From the NCBI RefSeq assembly GCF_964340395.1, contig NC_135563.1, forward strand, positions 11,297,151 to 11,361,150: DNA of 64,000 nucleotides, written 5' to 3'. A model generated the notes under the pieces. The model was not told the DNA's origin. It did no database searches and was given only the letters and a program-made list of their open reading frames with translations. A program made the position numbers and the translations under genes. Positions 34,165-46,041 of the stretch are shown one piece after another. Position 1 is the stretch's first letter; each line of letters starts with the position of its first letter. Source of the DNA: Glandiceps talaboti. Its lineage: Eukaryota; Hemichordata; Enteropneusta; Spengelidae.

Positions 34165-36035
34165 TTATTGTGAGTTGTATTCTAGTGTTCTGTTTCAAGA
34201 TATCACAGGCTGTGATTGGTAGGGTCCAGTGAACACTGCATTGTGTACATTTCATGATATCAGACACACTGTGATCACTGAGTTCTAATAAACATATAAA
34301 ACACTGCATTGTGTTCATTTCATGATATCAGACACACTGTGATCACCGAGTTCTAATAAACATATAAAACGTTGCATTGTGTTCATTTCATGACATCAGA
34401 CACACTGTGATCACTGAGTTCTAATAAACATATAAAACGTTGCATTGTGTTCATTTCATGATATCAGACACACTGTGATCACCGAGTTCTAATAAACATA
34501 TAAAACACTGCATTGTGTTCATTTCATGATATCAGACACACTGTGATCACCGAGTTCTAATAAACATATAAAACACTGCATTGTGTTCATTTCATGATAT
34601 CAGACACACTGTGATCACCGAGTTCTAATAAACATATAAAACGCTGCATTGTGTTCATTTCATGATATCAGACACACTGTGATCACCGAGTTCTAATAAA
34701 CATATAAAACACTGCATTGTGTTCATTTCATGATATCAGACACACTGTGATCACCGAGTTCTAATAAACATATAAAACACTGCATTGTGTTCATTTCATG
34801 ATATCAGACACACTGTGATCACCGAGTTCTAATAAACATATAAAACGCTGCAGTGTGTACATTTCATGATATCAGACACACTGTGATCACCTAGTTCTAA
34901 TAAACATATAAAACACTGCATTGTGTACATTTCATGATATCAGACACACTGTGATCACTGAGTTCTAATAAACATATAAAACGCTGCATTGTGTTCATTT
35001 CATGATATCAGACACACTGTGATCACCAAGTTCTAATAAACATATAAAACACTGCATTGTGTTCTTTTCATGATATCAGACACACTGTGATCACCGAGTT
35101 CTAATAAACATATAAAACACTGCATTGTGTTCATTTCATGATATCAGACACACTGTGATCACAGAGTTCTAATAAACATATAAAACGCTGCATTGTGTTC
35201 ATTTCATGATATCAGACACACTGTGATCACCGAGTTCTAATAAACATATAAAACGCTGCAGTGTGTTCATTTCATGATATCAGACACACTGTGATCACCG
35301 AGTTCTAATAAACATATAAAACGCTGCAGTGTGTTCATTTCATGATATCAGACACACTGTGATCACCGAGTTCTAATAAACATATAAAACACTGCATTGT
35401 GTTCATTTCATGATATCAGACACACTGTGATCACCGAGTTCTAATAAACATATAAAACGCTGCATTGTGTTCATTTCATGACATCAGACACACTGTGATC
35501 ACAGAGTTCTAATAAACATATAAAACGCTGCATTGTGTTCATTTCATGATATCAGACACACTGTGATCACCGAGTTCTAATAAACATATAAAACACTGCA
35601 TTGTGTTCATTTCATGATATCAGACACACTGTGATCACCGAGTTCTAATAAACATATAAAACACTGCATTGTGTTCATTTCATGATATCAGACACACTGT
35701 GATCACCTAGTTCTAATAAACATATAAAACGCTGCATTGTGTTCATTTCATGATATCAGACACACTGTGATCACCGAGTTCTAATAAACATATAAAACGC
35801 TGCATTGTGTACATTTCATGATATCAGACACACTGTGATCACAGAGTTCTAATAAACATATAAAACGCTGCATTGTGTTCATTTCATGATATCAGACACA
35901 CTGTGATCACCGAGTTCTAATAAACATATAAAACACTGCATTGTGTACATTTCATGATATCAGACACACTGTGATCACAGAGTTCTAATAAACATATAAA
36001 ATGCTGCATTGTGTTCATTTCATGATATCAGACAT
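34165..36035. repeat. 68-bp minisatellite, about 26 units
   Basis: Units repeat every 68 bp and are highly similar. Each contains CATTTCATGATATCAGACAC, the palindrome GTGATCAC, and TTCTAATAAACATATAAAAC, so each has one AATAAA. Variation is concentrated at a few positions, for example ACTGCA/GCTGCA/GTTGCA and CACCGAG/CACTGAG/CACAGAG. The first unit (34165-34230) is diverged. There are no unique spacers between units. Confidence 0.95.
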
Positions 36036-36039
36036 GCTG

Positions 36040-36839
36040 TACAACTTCTGTCAACATAGCATGTACAAAACTTAACATAGACAGGAAAAGTACACAAATG
36101 AATTGGATTAATAGCATTCGGCACAGCATGCTAAAAGCACAGAGACATTGTGCTTCAAGTAGAGACAATTTAGGTAAAGACAACAAGATAACTGACACAA
36201 AACAACAGCGGGTGCCTCTGAACTGTTTTTATGTCTGTCATGTTCTAAAATAAACTCTTGCAGTCTGGACTGTTCTTGGACTATTTCAATATTAATGGGT
36301 CCATGCTGACTCATTTTTACTTCTGTAATGTATTATGATAATACTGTTGTCCTGATGTTATGTACAGTTGTATTTTATCTGTACTGTGTAAGAGTACTTT
36401 TTGGGAGAGAATCCTCCTGAAGTACTGAAGTTTATTTTCATCTACAACAGACTGAAGTTGGTGTCAGGGTCAAGTGAAACACTGTGTGCATGCAGGACTA
36501 GTGACAGGGTAGACTTTCAATGTTAAGTTGTTTTCAAGTTGATGTGCTAGTACCAGCTGATGTATTTTGGCTTTGACATAACAATTTACTATATAAACAG
36601 CAAGCCATGTTGTGAATTTTACTTGCAGAAGTGGTGTAGGTATTTGACTGCAGTGAAATCCTTCCCTGGTTGTCTATTTTTCGCCACAGAACAAAAGTAC
36701 AACGTAGAATGGTCAATAGGTGGCGCACTTCATCCGTGGAGCTTCGCATCATTCTCGAAATGGCATCCGTGATATGATGAGAGGCTTATTGTTGACAAAA
36801 AGAAATATGAAATAAATATAGAAGTCACTATCATTTGTG

Positions 36840-36840
<1 letters not shown>
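36040..36840. other. Gene-free interval 3' of the GPCR gene
   Basis: No gene recognised. A 70-codon + ORF at 36560-36772 has no family features. This may include the 3'UTR of the minus-strand receptor; a TTTATT (minus AATAAA) occurs near 36430. Confidence 0.35.

Positions 36841-36893
<53 letters not shown>
36841..36893. repeat. (ATC)n microsatellite
   Basis: About 17 ATC/GAT triplets about 100 bp beyond the GPCR stop codon. Reads as poly-Asp on the minus strand but is not joined to a gene. Confidence 0.95.
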
Positions 36894-36894
<1 letters not shown>

Positions 36895-36990
36895 TTCATA
36901 ATTGTTTTTCATAAATAATTTTAGAAATTGAAAACCTTGGAATTTCTTGTGCACACTAATATTCTTGCTTGTTTGTTTGTTTGTTTGTTT

Positions 36991-38256
36991 TTAAATATGA
37001 ATGTCCTCATTTGATAACACTTTACTGGTGTCCACCTTTCTGCTTTGCCATCTTCGTAGAAAACCCCAGAGTGTTGGCTCAAAACTGTTCACCGAACTCA
37101 ACGGAGCTTTAGAGAAATGGCAATCGCTGACACAAGATATACTCCACTCGAACCATGCCAGTTCCTCGTCGTACGCGTTAGCGGGTCTGGTTTCTTGCAT
37201 GCGGTTGTGGTGAACAATTACAAGTGGGTGTTTACGAGATGTCGACGTTTTGCATTTAAGAATAAACCAGACTTTGTATTTGAATGTTTCATTTCTCCAG
37301 ACATAAAGGAATGGATTGATAGATGATCGAAGTGCTGACAGAAAACAACCAACGCGATGAAAGGTAGTAGCAACTGTTTTTGTGCATGGATTTGCCTGGA
37401 TAAGATAGCACACTGCACCGAGAAGATTGCACATGAAGAAAACCCCAACAAACGCGACAAGAATTGTCGTCAGCCGTTTGATTGTGATGTGCCAACTGGG
37501 GAAAAGTGCGATCTGATTTTCTTTGACTGTCCTCATCATGTTTCTGTTTATTTTCTCGAAATATTCCTTCGACTCCCGGACTTTAAAATACACACCCACG
37601 TAACTAATTGTCAGCACAGCAAAAGGCAGTATATATGTTAACGTTACTAGGACAACAGCATACCACGGTGAAATGGTTTCTTCTTTAATGAGACCCCTGT
37701 CAATGCCATCGTCGACCTCCCAACTCGACAATAGCTGTAAAATCGCCAATATCACCGCTAAAACCCAAGACGCTAAGCAAAGTGAGGCAGTTTTTGTCAG
37801 GGTAAAAATTTGACTTCGTTTGGTATCATTCGTAAGGTGTAGAAAATGGTGAGAAGCGATGAGCGATGTTGTGTAATTTGATACGATAGTAGCAGTTCTA
37901 TTCAAACAGACTAAGAAAACGGACATCTCTGTAGAAAGTGGCCAATTTTTGGCGGCAAATGACGCAGTCAGAATTGGCTGGTATACACCAGCAGACATCA
38001 TGTCAGCAATAGTCAAATTAAGGAACAAAATATTTACCGGAAACATCGTGAATCTGCTCGAACTCATCTGACCGATGCACAATAGCGCTACCGTGTTCCC
38101 TAAAATTCCACTCACAGAAATAACAGTCATGAGAACGGTCTGTAAACCAATTTTCCAGCTCACTGCATCGTTAAATCCATCGCAATCGTTAACATCAACA
38201 GGTGGAATGTCAGTGAGAAATTGGTGATCCCTGATCTTCCCGCGTAGTAAATCCAT
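36991..38256 (-). CDS. Rhodopsin-like (class A) GPCR, intronless, atypical motifs, 421 aa
   Basis: One uninterrupted frame. The first ATG is at 38256 and an in-frame TAG lies five codons upstream; a TTG two codons before the ATG is not a likely start. Seven hydrophobic segments are visible. Kept class A marks: GN in TM1 (Asn54), LNLTIADMM in TM2 (Asp85), W in TM4 (Trp164), P in TM5 (Pro211), NPFLY in TM7 (314-318). Missing: the DRY at the end of TM3 reads HHF (136-138), the TM6 CWxP region reads FFMCNLLG, and neither the usual TM3 nor the loop-2 disulfide Cys is evident. The third intracellular loop is about 40 residues and the tail about 95. Ligand and G-protein coupling are unknown. It could be an orphan receptor of a lineage-specific family or a non-signalling decoy. 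Confidence 0.85.
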   Translation of the reverse strand: MDLLRGKIRDHQFLTDIPPVDVNDCDGFNDAVSWKIGLQTVLMTVISVSGILGNTVALLCIGQMSSSRFTMFPVNILFLNLTIADMMSAGVYQPILTASFAAKNWPLSTEMSVFLVCLNRTATIVSNYTTSLIASHHFLHLTNDTKRSQIFTLTKTASLCLASWVLAVILAILQLLSSWEVDDGIDRGLIKEETISPWYAVVLVTLTYILPFAVLTISYVGVYFKVRESKEYFEKINRNMMRTVKENQIALFPSWHITIKRLTTILVAFVGVFFMCNLLGAVCYLIQANPCTKTVATTFHRVGCFLSALRSSINPFLYVWRNETFKYKVWFILKCKTSTSRKHPLVIVHHNRMQETRPANAYDEELAWFEWSISCVSDCHFSKAPLSSVNSFEPTLWGFLRRWQSRKVDTSKVLSNEDIHI

Positions 38257-39555
38257 TGTCAATTGCTACAAATGACGAAAAATCTAGTAGTGTCTCCCAT
38301 ACGGTTTCATCTTTTCTTGCACAGCTCGCAGTTTTACAGAAATCCTCCACGTTTCGTTGGGAATGAGTATATGCAGGTGACAATATACACAAATATTCTT
38401 TGACTCGTACACGTTTACTTCTGTAAACCTCGGACCACACTACGAGACTCCGTCTTTAGATTCTCTGCAAGCAGTCCGCTATCACCGACTAGCGACTGGC
38501 GTGTTTGTTTGTTTGTTCATTCTGAATCAACAGCTATTTGTCATCTTCTTTTGATGTCACGACACGTCCCTGTAACCATAGTAACCACTAGTGTTCACTC
38601 ATTAAAACGGTTTCAGTATACCTAATTACGTTTACGTGAGGATGTAAATAAAATGATATGGTTTTGATTTGAACATAGACATCCCGATTAATTGGGGAAA
38701 CCATAGAGTTGGAGAGATTCTATTGAGAAAACGAGAAAAACATATAATATCCTCACTGCACTGGGCGCTTAGGCTTAGTTATGTTTACGAAAACAAAAAA
38801 AATAAATAGATAAATAAATAAATACTGACAAGCATCAACAAGAGAGGAATTACAAATCATTATCAACAACAATTTACTATATGTTTTTCTATATGCGAAA
38901 TCATCATGGTCAAATAAAATGTATATGGTGTGTACATATTTATGAACTTTCAAACAATGCTCGGTGCCTTTATTCAATCATCGACAATGCTTCTACCTTA
39001 CTGCCAGTAGATTTGGAGTGTGGCGAACAAGTCATTATGATTCTAGAATCTTCTCCCCTCTATTATTTTTTCAACCTGAAGACATTGGCGACGTCCCTGT
39101 TTAAAGTGGAAACAAGGCGGGGGAGGGGGGGGGGCGCTTTACCCAATACACTTTACAGTAAAATAATTGCAAATTATGATAATTTTGTCATTTACTTCGG
39201 AAAAACACAACGAATTACGAAGAAAATATATTGGAGTTTACATTTTACAAGTTAAGTATATAACTTTCCAGTTATCGATGGACTGGCAGTCCATTTTCAT
39301 GAGTGTAGGCGTTACAAAAGATATGAGACCACTCTTAATGATGGTGGGATGCGCAGTGTCTTCCTCCACCATTGATACACTCTCAGACCACTTTACTCTA
39401 TACCTATAGTGGTCTGAGATATATTTTCAGTGATCGTCACGCGTCAGTTGACTAGGTCTTTTGGGTAATGAGTAAAATAACACATTGTACCACTAGGTGG
39501 AAACTACTACAACGAGTTCGAGGGAGCGACCGAGTAGTATAGGGATGGGTCCGGG

Positions 39556-39589
<34 letters not shown>

Positions 39590-40684
39590 AGGGGGGGGGG
39601 GGGTCCGCCTTTGAAACTTTTATTACCAAAAGTCTGCGCTCTGGTGCTATATATGTGTTCAGATGATAACAAAATCAAACTTCTAGAAATTTTGCTAAGT
39701 CAATAAAAACATAGGGTAATAGAGAAAATGTGGTCATTTCTTAGGTCCTTCGTAATTAAATGAGTCAGTCAGGAAATGACAATTTTTTTTTGCAGATAAG
39801 GCGTAATTTAGCAGAAAAATATACCTAACTTTGCGAGGCAGATCTGTTTGGCAGCTGTCTACTTGCCCGGCACCACAGGGGCACGTATTATTGCTTAGAA
39901 TGCCGTCCTGGATTGCCGTTTTCTAAGCTTATAAGGAAAATATCGTATGAATCCTGCTGCTACAAATGTATCAATCTCTATAGTTAAGTAGTAATATTAC
40001 TGTTTTTTCCTTACAGGTAGGAATATATAGTCAAAAGGTTGTTATATTTAGCCAAAGAAATATTACACGCCCCAATGCCCAGCACTAGCACCTAGGGTCT
40101 TAGAATGCCCCCCCCCCCCCTTGAACTAGTCTTTTAGCACTGTTAGTGTCCCCTTTAATAGTTCCCAGTGCCCCTCCCCTGAACTTTTAAACTTACAATT
40201 CATTAAATGTGAAATATGAATTGTAAGTTAATGTCGATGCCTCGATCTCACCATAGACCCTCCTCCGTTGGTGGAGGGTCCATGATCTCACTCAATCTGA
40301 CACCACATTCATTTCTACTTCCCGCTTTTATGTTTAATTTTCGCCACGTGATCTGTCATAAAGCTAAACTTTTAAGTCTCAAAGTTCGAACAAGTGTTAC
40401 CTACCTAAATTTTAAACACCTTACATAATCTTGTCGTTATTTTTATACTGCACCATTGTAAAAAACATTTCACTTTTTAAAGTAAGCTTATAGTAATGTT
40501 TCGAAAGCATCGATGAAGAATGTCGGCGAAAAGGAACATTTTGAGTTGTAAAACTGTGGGCTGATATAAACAAACACTTTTGTCAGTGTCATAGACGGAC
40601 CGGATGTGCAAAGTTTAGATGTTCGCAGAGCAGTTCCTGTCGTTAACTTGTACTTAAATCCACAGAAGACGGCACATTTTCGGC
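38257..40684. other. Divergent intergenic region between the GPCR and the MYND-finger gene
   Basis: No coding gene recognised. It holds an 11-bp inverted repeat CTCAGACCACT...AGTGGTCTGAG (about 39383-39417), a (TG)n plus poly-G run (39559-39603), C and G homopolymer runs (39119-39135, 40109-40121) and a CATAGACCCTCC hairpin (40252-40283). Promoters for both flanking genes should lie here, but I could not place them. Confidence 0.4.
40252..40283. repeat. Short hairpin with CATAGACC ends
   Basis: CATAGACCCTCC pairs with GGAGGGTCCATG around a short loop (CCGTTGGT region). A similar hairpin, CATAGACCCT...AGAGTCTATG, lies at 62199-62225; both contain GGTGGAG in the loop side. Confidence 0.5.
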
Positions 40685-41839
40685 ATGTCTTTGATTGATT
40701 ATTCAAAATGGGACCGTTTAGTCGTCAGTAGTTCAGAAGATGAGAGTTTATCTCCCAAAAGAAATGCCCCTTCGGAATCGAATGTCTGTCAATACACTGC
40801 CTGCTGTCGGGGTCGTTCGGATATCTCTGACCGGAAACAAACCAAACCGGAACGCAAAGAAAAGAAATCCGATGTCGATAAGAGTATACAAGCTGGTCCT
40901 TCTCTGCCAAGGGAGGTAAAACATGGACCTCTACCAACCCATGCACCAGGTCGTGAAAAGACATGTAACCCGAATCCCAATTCGACGAAATCTCAACGAA
41001 AACGGAAGAGTAAACGGGGTGATAAAGTTGGACCCAGTACTGGAAATGGAGGTAAACGATCAAGTACCACTTCAAGTTCTAGCCGTCAACAAAAACCACA
41101 GACGTCACCGTCAGCTTCTTCCAGACATCTTTTAGATGGAATACCGTCCTTTGAAAGAATTGACAAAGTTCCATTTTACAGTAGAGATACATGGGGAAGA
41201 CCTGGTAAAAGAGTGATGTTTATGTCACTAGCATATGAACATTGTCCAGACTCGGTTGGTTGCACTGCGAAAAGTGACACGTGCACCATTCGTGTGTCGC
41301 AACGTGAATGCCAAAATAGATCCGTTTCAAGACCATGTACTCTGCCGAAGTCTGTGAAAGTTCACCCACTGGATGAATTGGACAGTCTACATCCAGTTTT
41401 CTATGGTGACCCAGAGAAGTTTGTACCCACTGGACCAGACTCAAGCACCGGCCATTTTGAGATCTGGGGACTGCATGATGTGAAATGGTTTGCACACACC
41501 GATGTCTTGAACAGAAAGAAGCGTTTTCAACATTTGTATTCAGATGAATGGTTTAAGCACTGCATTGGTGGAGAAGGGCGATCTAAAGACATGCCAGAGA
41601 TCCAGTTTGTCGAACGACTAATTGAGAGAAAGGCAGAGAAACTTGCAAATATGAACAGAGAGTTTTTACAACGGGATTATATCATTAAAGTATCCCTTAC
41701 TGGTGTAAGACCAGAAATATGGAGAAGATTTAAAGTATCAGGTAAGTAAGAATGTGAATGAAGCCCATGGCACGTGGGTGCATGCACAAGCTCTAGCAGT
41801 ATTCTCTGCAATCATACAGCGAGTGAAAGAGCAACAGAA

Positions 41840-41871
<32 letters not shown>

Positions 41872-44800
41872 ACATATAAACGACTTATAACTTCAAATAT
41901 AAGTCAAAAACTGCCAGAGCAATTGCTTTGGTGTTTGGTGGGGACATGAGAGAGAATGGTTTATTTGTCTTGGCCTAGAATGAAAGGTTATAGTTTTATT
42001 GATGCCATGAATTCATGAAATCTTATAGAGTATTTCACACCTCTGTGTCAATGGCACAGAGATTAACCTCTGTTTGAGGTTGCTTGGAAACACTGTTTTA
42101 AAGTCCTGTCCATCCACCCATCTGTCTGTCTATCTTGTATCTGTGGATTACTTTTTCAACTTAAAGAAACTTAAAAGTCAAAAACCATTGGGGAAGAATA
42201 ATTTGATATTTGTAGGGATGTTGATTTCAGTCTCTAGTTAGGATAATGTTCCAAGACAAAATGTACATATCTGCCTAGCAACAAGACCACACCCATAGGA
42301 ACTACCAAATGATGTGGCATATTGCGAAGATAATGAATGCAGATGGATAGACAAATAAATAAACATTCAAAAAAGGGTTGCAACAAGACCATGCCCATAG
42401 CAACTGCCAAATGATTGTGTATATTGCAAATGTAAAACAGGAATGGGTAGGCAAGTGAAAAAAACATAAAAAAATTATGCAAATATGCCTAGCAACTAGA
42501 CCAAGCCCATAGTAACAGTCATGGTGTTGTACACGTATATTGCAAAGGTAACAACAGCATGGATATGCAAATAAGTAAACATTCAAATGTTTGCAAATAT
42601 GTCTAGCACCAAGACCATGCCCATAGCAACAGCCAATATTGCAAAGATTACAGGAATGGGAAGGCAGGTAAATAACCATTTAAAAAATAGATGCAAATAT
42701 ACCTAGCAGCAGTCATATATATATATGATGGTGTATATTGCACAGGTAACAGCAGGGATGGATAGACAAGTGAATAAACATTCAAACAAAGTATGCAAAT
42801 ATATCTAGCAACAAGACCACATCCATACCAACAGCCATAGGATGATGTATATTGCAAAGATAAAAATAGAAATGGGGAGGCAAATGAATAAACATTAAAA
42901 TGTATTCAAATAAGCCTAGCAACAAGATCATGCCCATAGCAACTGTCAAATGATGTTTAGTACTGCAGAGATGAAAGTAGGGATGGGCAGGCAGGTCCAT
43001 AAACATTTAAAAAATGGTCCCATGTTTGACCAGTAAAAGCCAAGTGATGGTGTATATAGCAAAGATAACAACAGGGGTAGTTAGGCAAGTAGATCGATAT
43101 TTTGATTAGTAATTCAAGAAAGTGTTCATTGTGAAGTAGTTTTTTTGTACAGACCTGCATCAGAATGCTGTAATTAGTTATGATGTGGTATGAAGTCCCT
43201 ATTAAATTTAAAGTGATTATTACATGTCTTGCATAGTAATGAGATAATTTGCATAACACTAAGCAACAGAGGTACATAAATTGGTGCAATACACAAAATT
43301 CCAATCACCGACCCACCTTGCAATTATTTTGCATCGAGTGTCACAAAAGGACACCTCTTAAAATAAAATATGCAAGATGAAATATTGTGTAAAATAGTTA
43401 CAGATAATGCATACACATACATTAATACAGGTGTGGATTGGTGGGAAGAAGTCATTTTGAACATAGGCGAATTTGGTGCAATATTTTGATTTATTGTAGA
43501 ATAGGGATAGTATTCAATACATTGTTGATCTGTCCTGTGCTATGTCACTCAACAAATTCTGACAATATAAGTCATAGGATAACTAATGATGATATAGCTA
43601 ATGTCTAGTAGTGATTATCCCCTTCCTTATGTGTAAAAGATGACCAAATTTCCATGCCTTTAATCTGTAGGTGGTGTAAGTTTATATACACTTCAAGACA
43701 AGATCTTGGCTCCCATAATGGGCTGGTGTCGAGACTATCACTCCTACTGCTTTGTGGACCAGTCGGATGGCAGTGTGTATGGTCCAGTTAAGTCAGGCAC
43801 CATTGATTATATGTTTGTCTACACAAATGGGTACAAGTTCTTTGATGACAAGAAGGTACAGCTGGGTCTTGTCTTGCAGAGTAGGCAAGATAAATTATTG
43901 TTTATATATGACCTTGGTGATCAGTGGGAACACATCATTACTGTGGAAGCCATTCTCAGGTAGGTGTCAAACAGGAGAGCTTTTAATGTTCAAAATTAGT
44001 GAGATTTATTACAGTAGCTGGCATATGACACTTGTAGTTTCCTTGACTGAATGAAGAAAAATATTGGGGAATAACATTAACTCTCTCTTCACTTCCTGCA
44101 TTTTTCATTACTTGCCATCTCTAACAAAATCACTAGTCACTGCTAGTATAATGTTGAATGCCGTTTCAAGGTGATAAACATAATTGTTTTTCTTCATAAT
44201 CATAGTGTAGATGTGTCTGATGGTGCATGCAGGGTTGTTGATGGTGCCATGCACTGTCCAGCTGAAGATTCCAATGGTTGCGAAGGGAAAGGGAACCCGT
44301 ATTATCAAGAATTACTGGATATCCTGCCAAAACAAAAGCAATGGAGAGGTGAGAAATGATACTAGTAGTTTATACTGAAAATAAATACATTCTTTTGCCA
44401 TGCAAACTTCCCATGTCAATGTCACCATTTTCTTGGGCAAATTGTATTTATAATATTTTTTTAAAGATTTCATTTTGATTTTCTCTTTTCTTCTATTCCT
44501 GTAGGACCGTTTGGATCTAATATATCTGACTGTGCCAAAGATAAGTTGATAGAAGCTGCAACAGCCTTCAATGTCACTGAATGCATTTTTGATCCTTTCT
44601 GGTTCAGTGTTGAAAAAATCCAATGCAGCTTGAGTGAAACTGTGAACAGTTCTGTTCGTAGCGTAAACGAGACTAAAGGCAAGAGAAAGGAGCCAGGTGT
44701 AGCAATCTGCAGCAATTGCGCAAACCCAAATAATTTGCATCTGTGTTCAGGTATATTCCAAACTTTTATTCATTAACTAAGACTTCTAATTTGTGTAATA

Positions 44801-45635
44801 ATTTACATATAAATAACAGTAATTTGCATATTGGATGGCATACTGATCAGCATATAATATGCATGTCTTCGACATTGGAACAAACTCTGACATGTTTATT
44901 TTAACACATACACACATGTACATTGGGATCAGCCATTTCTCTTCATGTGAAAGTATTATTATGATTTTGTCGTTCAAAGATTACTAAAGCTCAAGGATGG
45001 TAGGACACTTTTGAAGTAGGGTAGAAACCTGTCAAGAATGGTGGCCTAGATGGCATGAGTGATGTTTGCACTGTGCTTTCTCTATTAGTGGGGGAGAACA
45101 CTGGGTGACACACATACAGACACTATACACACATGTACACACACGCTTTGTTAAAAGAGATGATCCCTTTGTCTATATCAGCCCACAAAATGATTTCATC
45201 ATATTACCTGTATTTTTTTCGTGATTTGCCTCTTGTATTACTTGTTTATGTTTTTTGTCGTGATCACTATTCTCTGTATGTGACAGACACAAATAGAACC
45301 ATCCACAGCTCTGTTTGGATTTGTTGCGCAGAAAGGCATTGATAGCTGGTCAAACAGCATCTTTTGAATTCATTTTGTTATTGAAAGTGACACAGATTAA
45401 CATTTATGACAAGGAATACATTAAATAATTTCTTTATGTTATTATTTGTATGTATATTGCATTCAAAAACATCATTTTACATTTGTATACTATATGTTTC
45501 TTTCCCAAAGGTTGTCGTATGGTATATTACTGCTCACGTCAGTGTCAGCGTGAAGACTGGGAAAACTCGCACAAGTATGCGTGTAAACTACGAGCTGTCC
45601 AGTACGATAGGATGAAAGCTTTACAAAAAGTTTAA
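40685..45635 (+). CDS. pRiA4b ORF-3-like domain and MYND zinc finger protein, 5 exons, 619 aa
   Basis: Exons: 40685-41741, 43671-43959, 44206-44348, 44505-44750, 45511-45635; phases agree and total 1860 nt. An in-frame TAA about eight codons upstream supports the start. Residues 4-20 (IDYSKWDRLVVSSSEDE) resemble the Cdc37 N-terminus, including an acidic Ser cluster that suits casein kinase 2. Residues about 25-145 are basic and low in complexity. A plasmid pRiA4b ORF-3-like domain starts at YIIKVSLTGVRPEIWRRFKV (about 331) and runs to about 450, with YDLGDQWEH. The MYND finger has all eight ligands: Cys565, 568, 577, 580, 586, 590, His599, Cys603. MYND fingers bind proline-rich peptides in partner proteins; the pRiA4b domain is known mainly from bacteria and its role in animals is not established. 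A chaperone or regulatory adaptor role is inference. Confidence 0.85.
41842..41870. repeat. (GT)n microsatellite
   Basis: About 14 GT dinucleotides in intron 1 of the MYND-finger gene, 100 bp after the donor. Confidence 0.9.
42255..43085. repeat. Degenerate minisatellite of about 110 bp in intron 1 of the MYND gene
   Basis: Seven to eight diverged units, each with CCTAGCAACAAGACCA, GCCCATAGCAAC, ATTGCAAAGAT, GGCAAGTAAATAAACATTCA or close variants. Unit starts fall near 42272, 42377, 42487, 42602, 42703, 42808, 42916. Shadow frames on the minus strand come from this array. Confidence 0.75.
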
Positions 45636-45833
45636 AAAATCCACAGCTATGGAATCATCAGGCTTCATACGTGTATGTGGTGTTTTATAGTTTATGTTTT
45701 ACAAGTATTTTAGTGTGGAAAGCTTAATAATGTGAAGACATCAAACATTCTACATTAGCAACACTATATGTATCTGATGTTGCTTTCAAACTATGATTCT
45801 GACATTTGCATAGGATTGAGTGTTTACGTTGAA

Positions 45834-45839
45834 AATAAA
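45834..45839 (+). terminator. Candidate polyadenylation signal of the MYND gene
   Basis: AATAAA 199 bases after the stop codon, the first such hexamer downstream. Confidence 0.5.
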
Positions 45840-46041
45840 TGTACTGTAACAAAAACCTGGACAGGGAGTAAGATTTAAGAAATTTTCTTCATGGTGAAAT
45901 TCACAACTTCATGTCTTGGGTCTAACAGACAGGATCAGTTTCACCTGCCTACAAGAATCAAAAGAGAGTGATGTTTGTCAAATGTAGTAACATGAACATT
46001 ATCATCTTGAACATTATTTCATCGTACCTTCTGGCATCATC

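Noticed and set aside
34165-36035. Possible CRISPR-like array
   Set aside because: The 68-bp units are contiguous and nearly identical with no unique spacers, in an animal nuclear genome; it is a minisatellite.
36560-36772. 70-codon + ORF near the GPCR 3' end
   Set aside because: No motif, no clear neighbours in frame; treated as chance.
38256-38262. GPCR start two codons earlier
   Set aside because: The earlier codon at 38262 is TTG, not ATG; the first ATG is at 38256.
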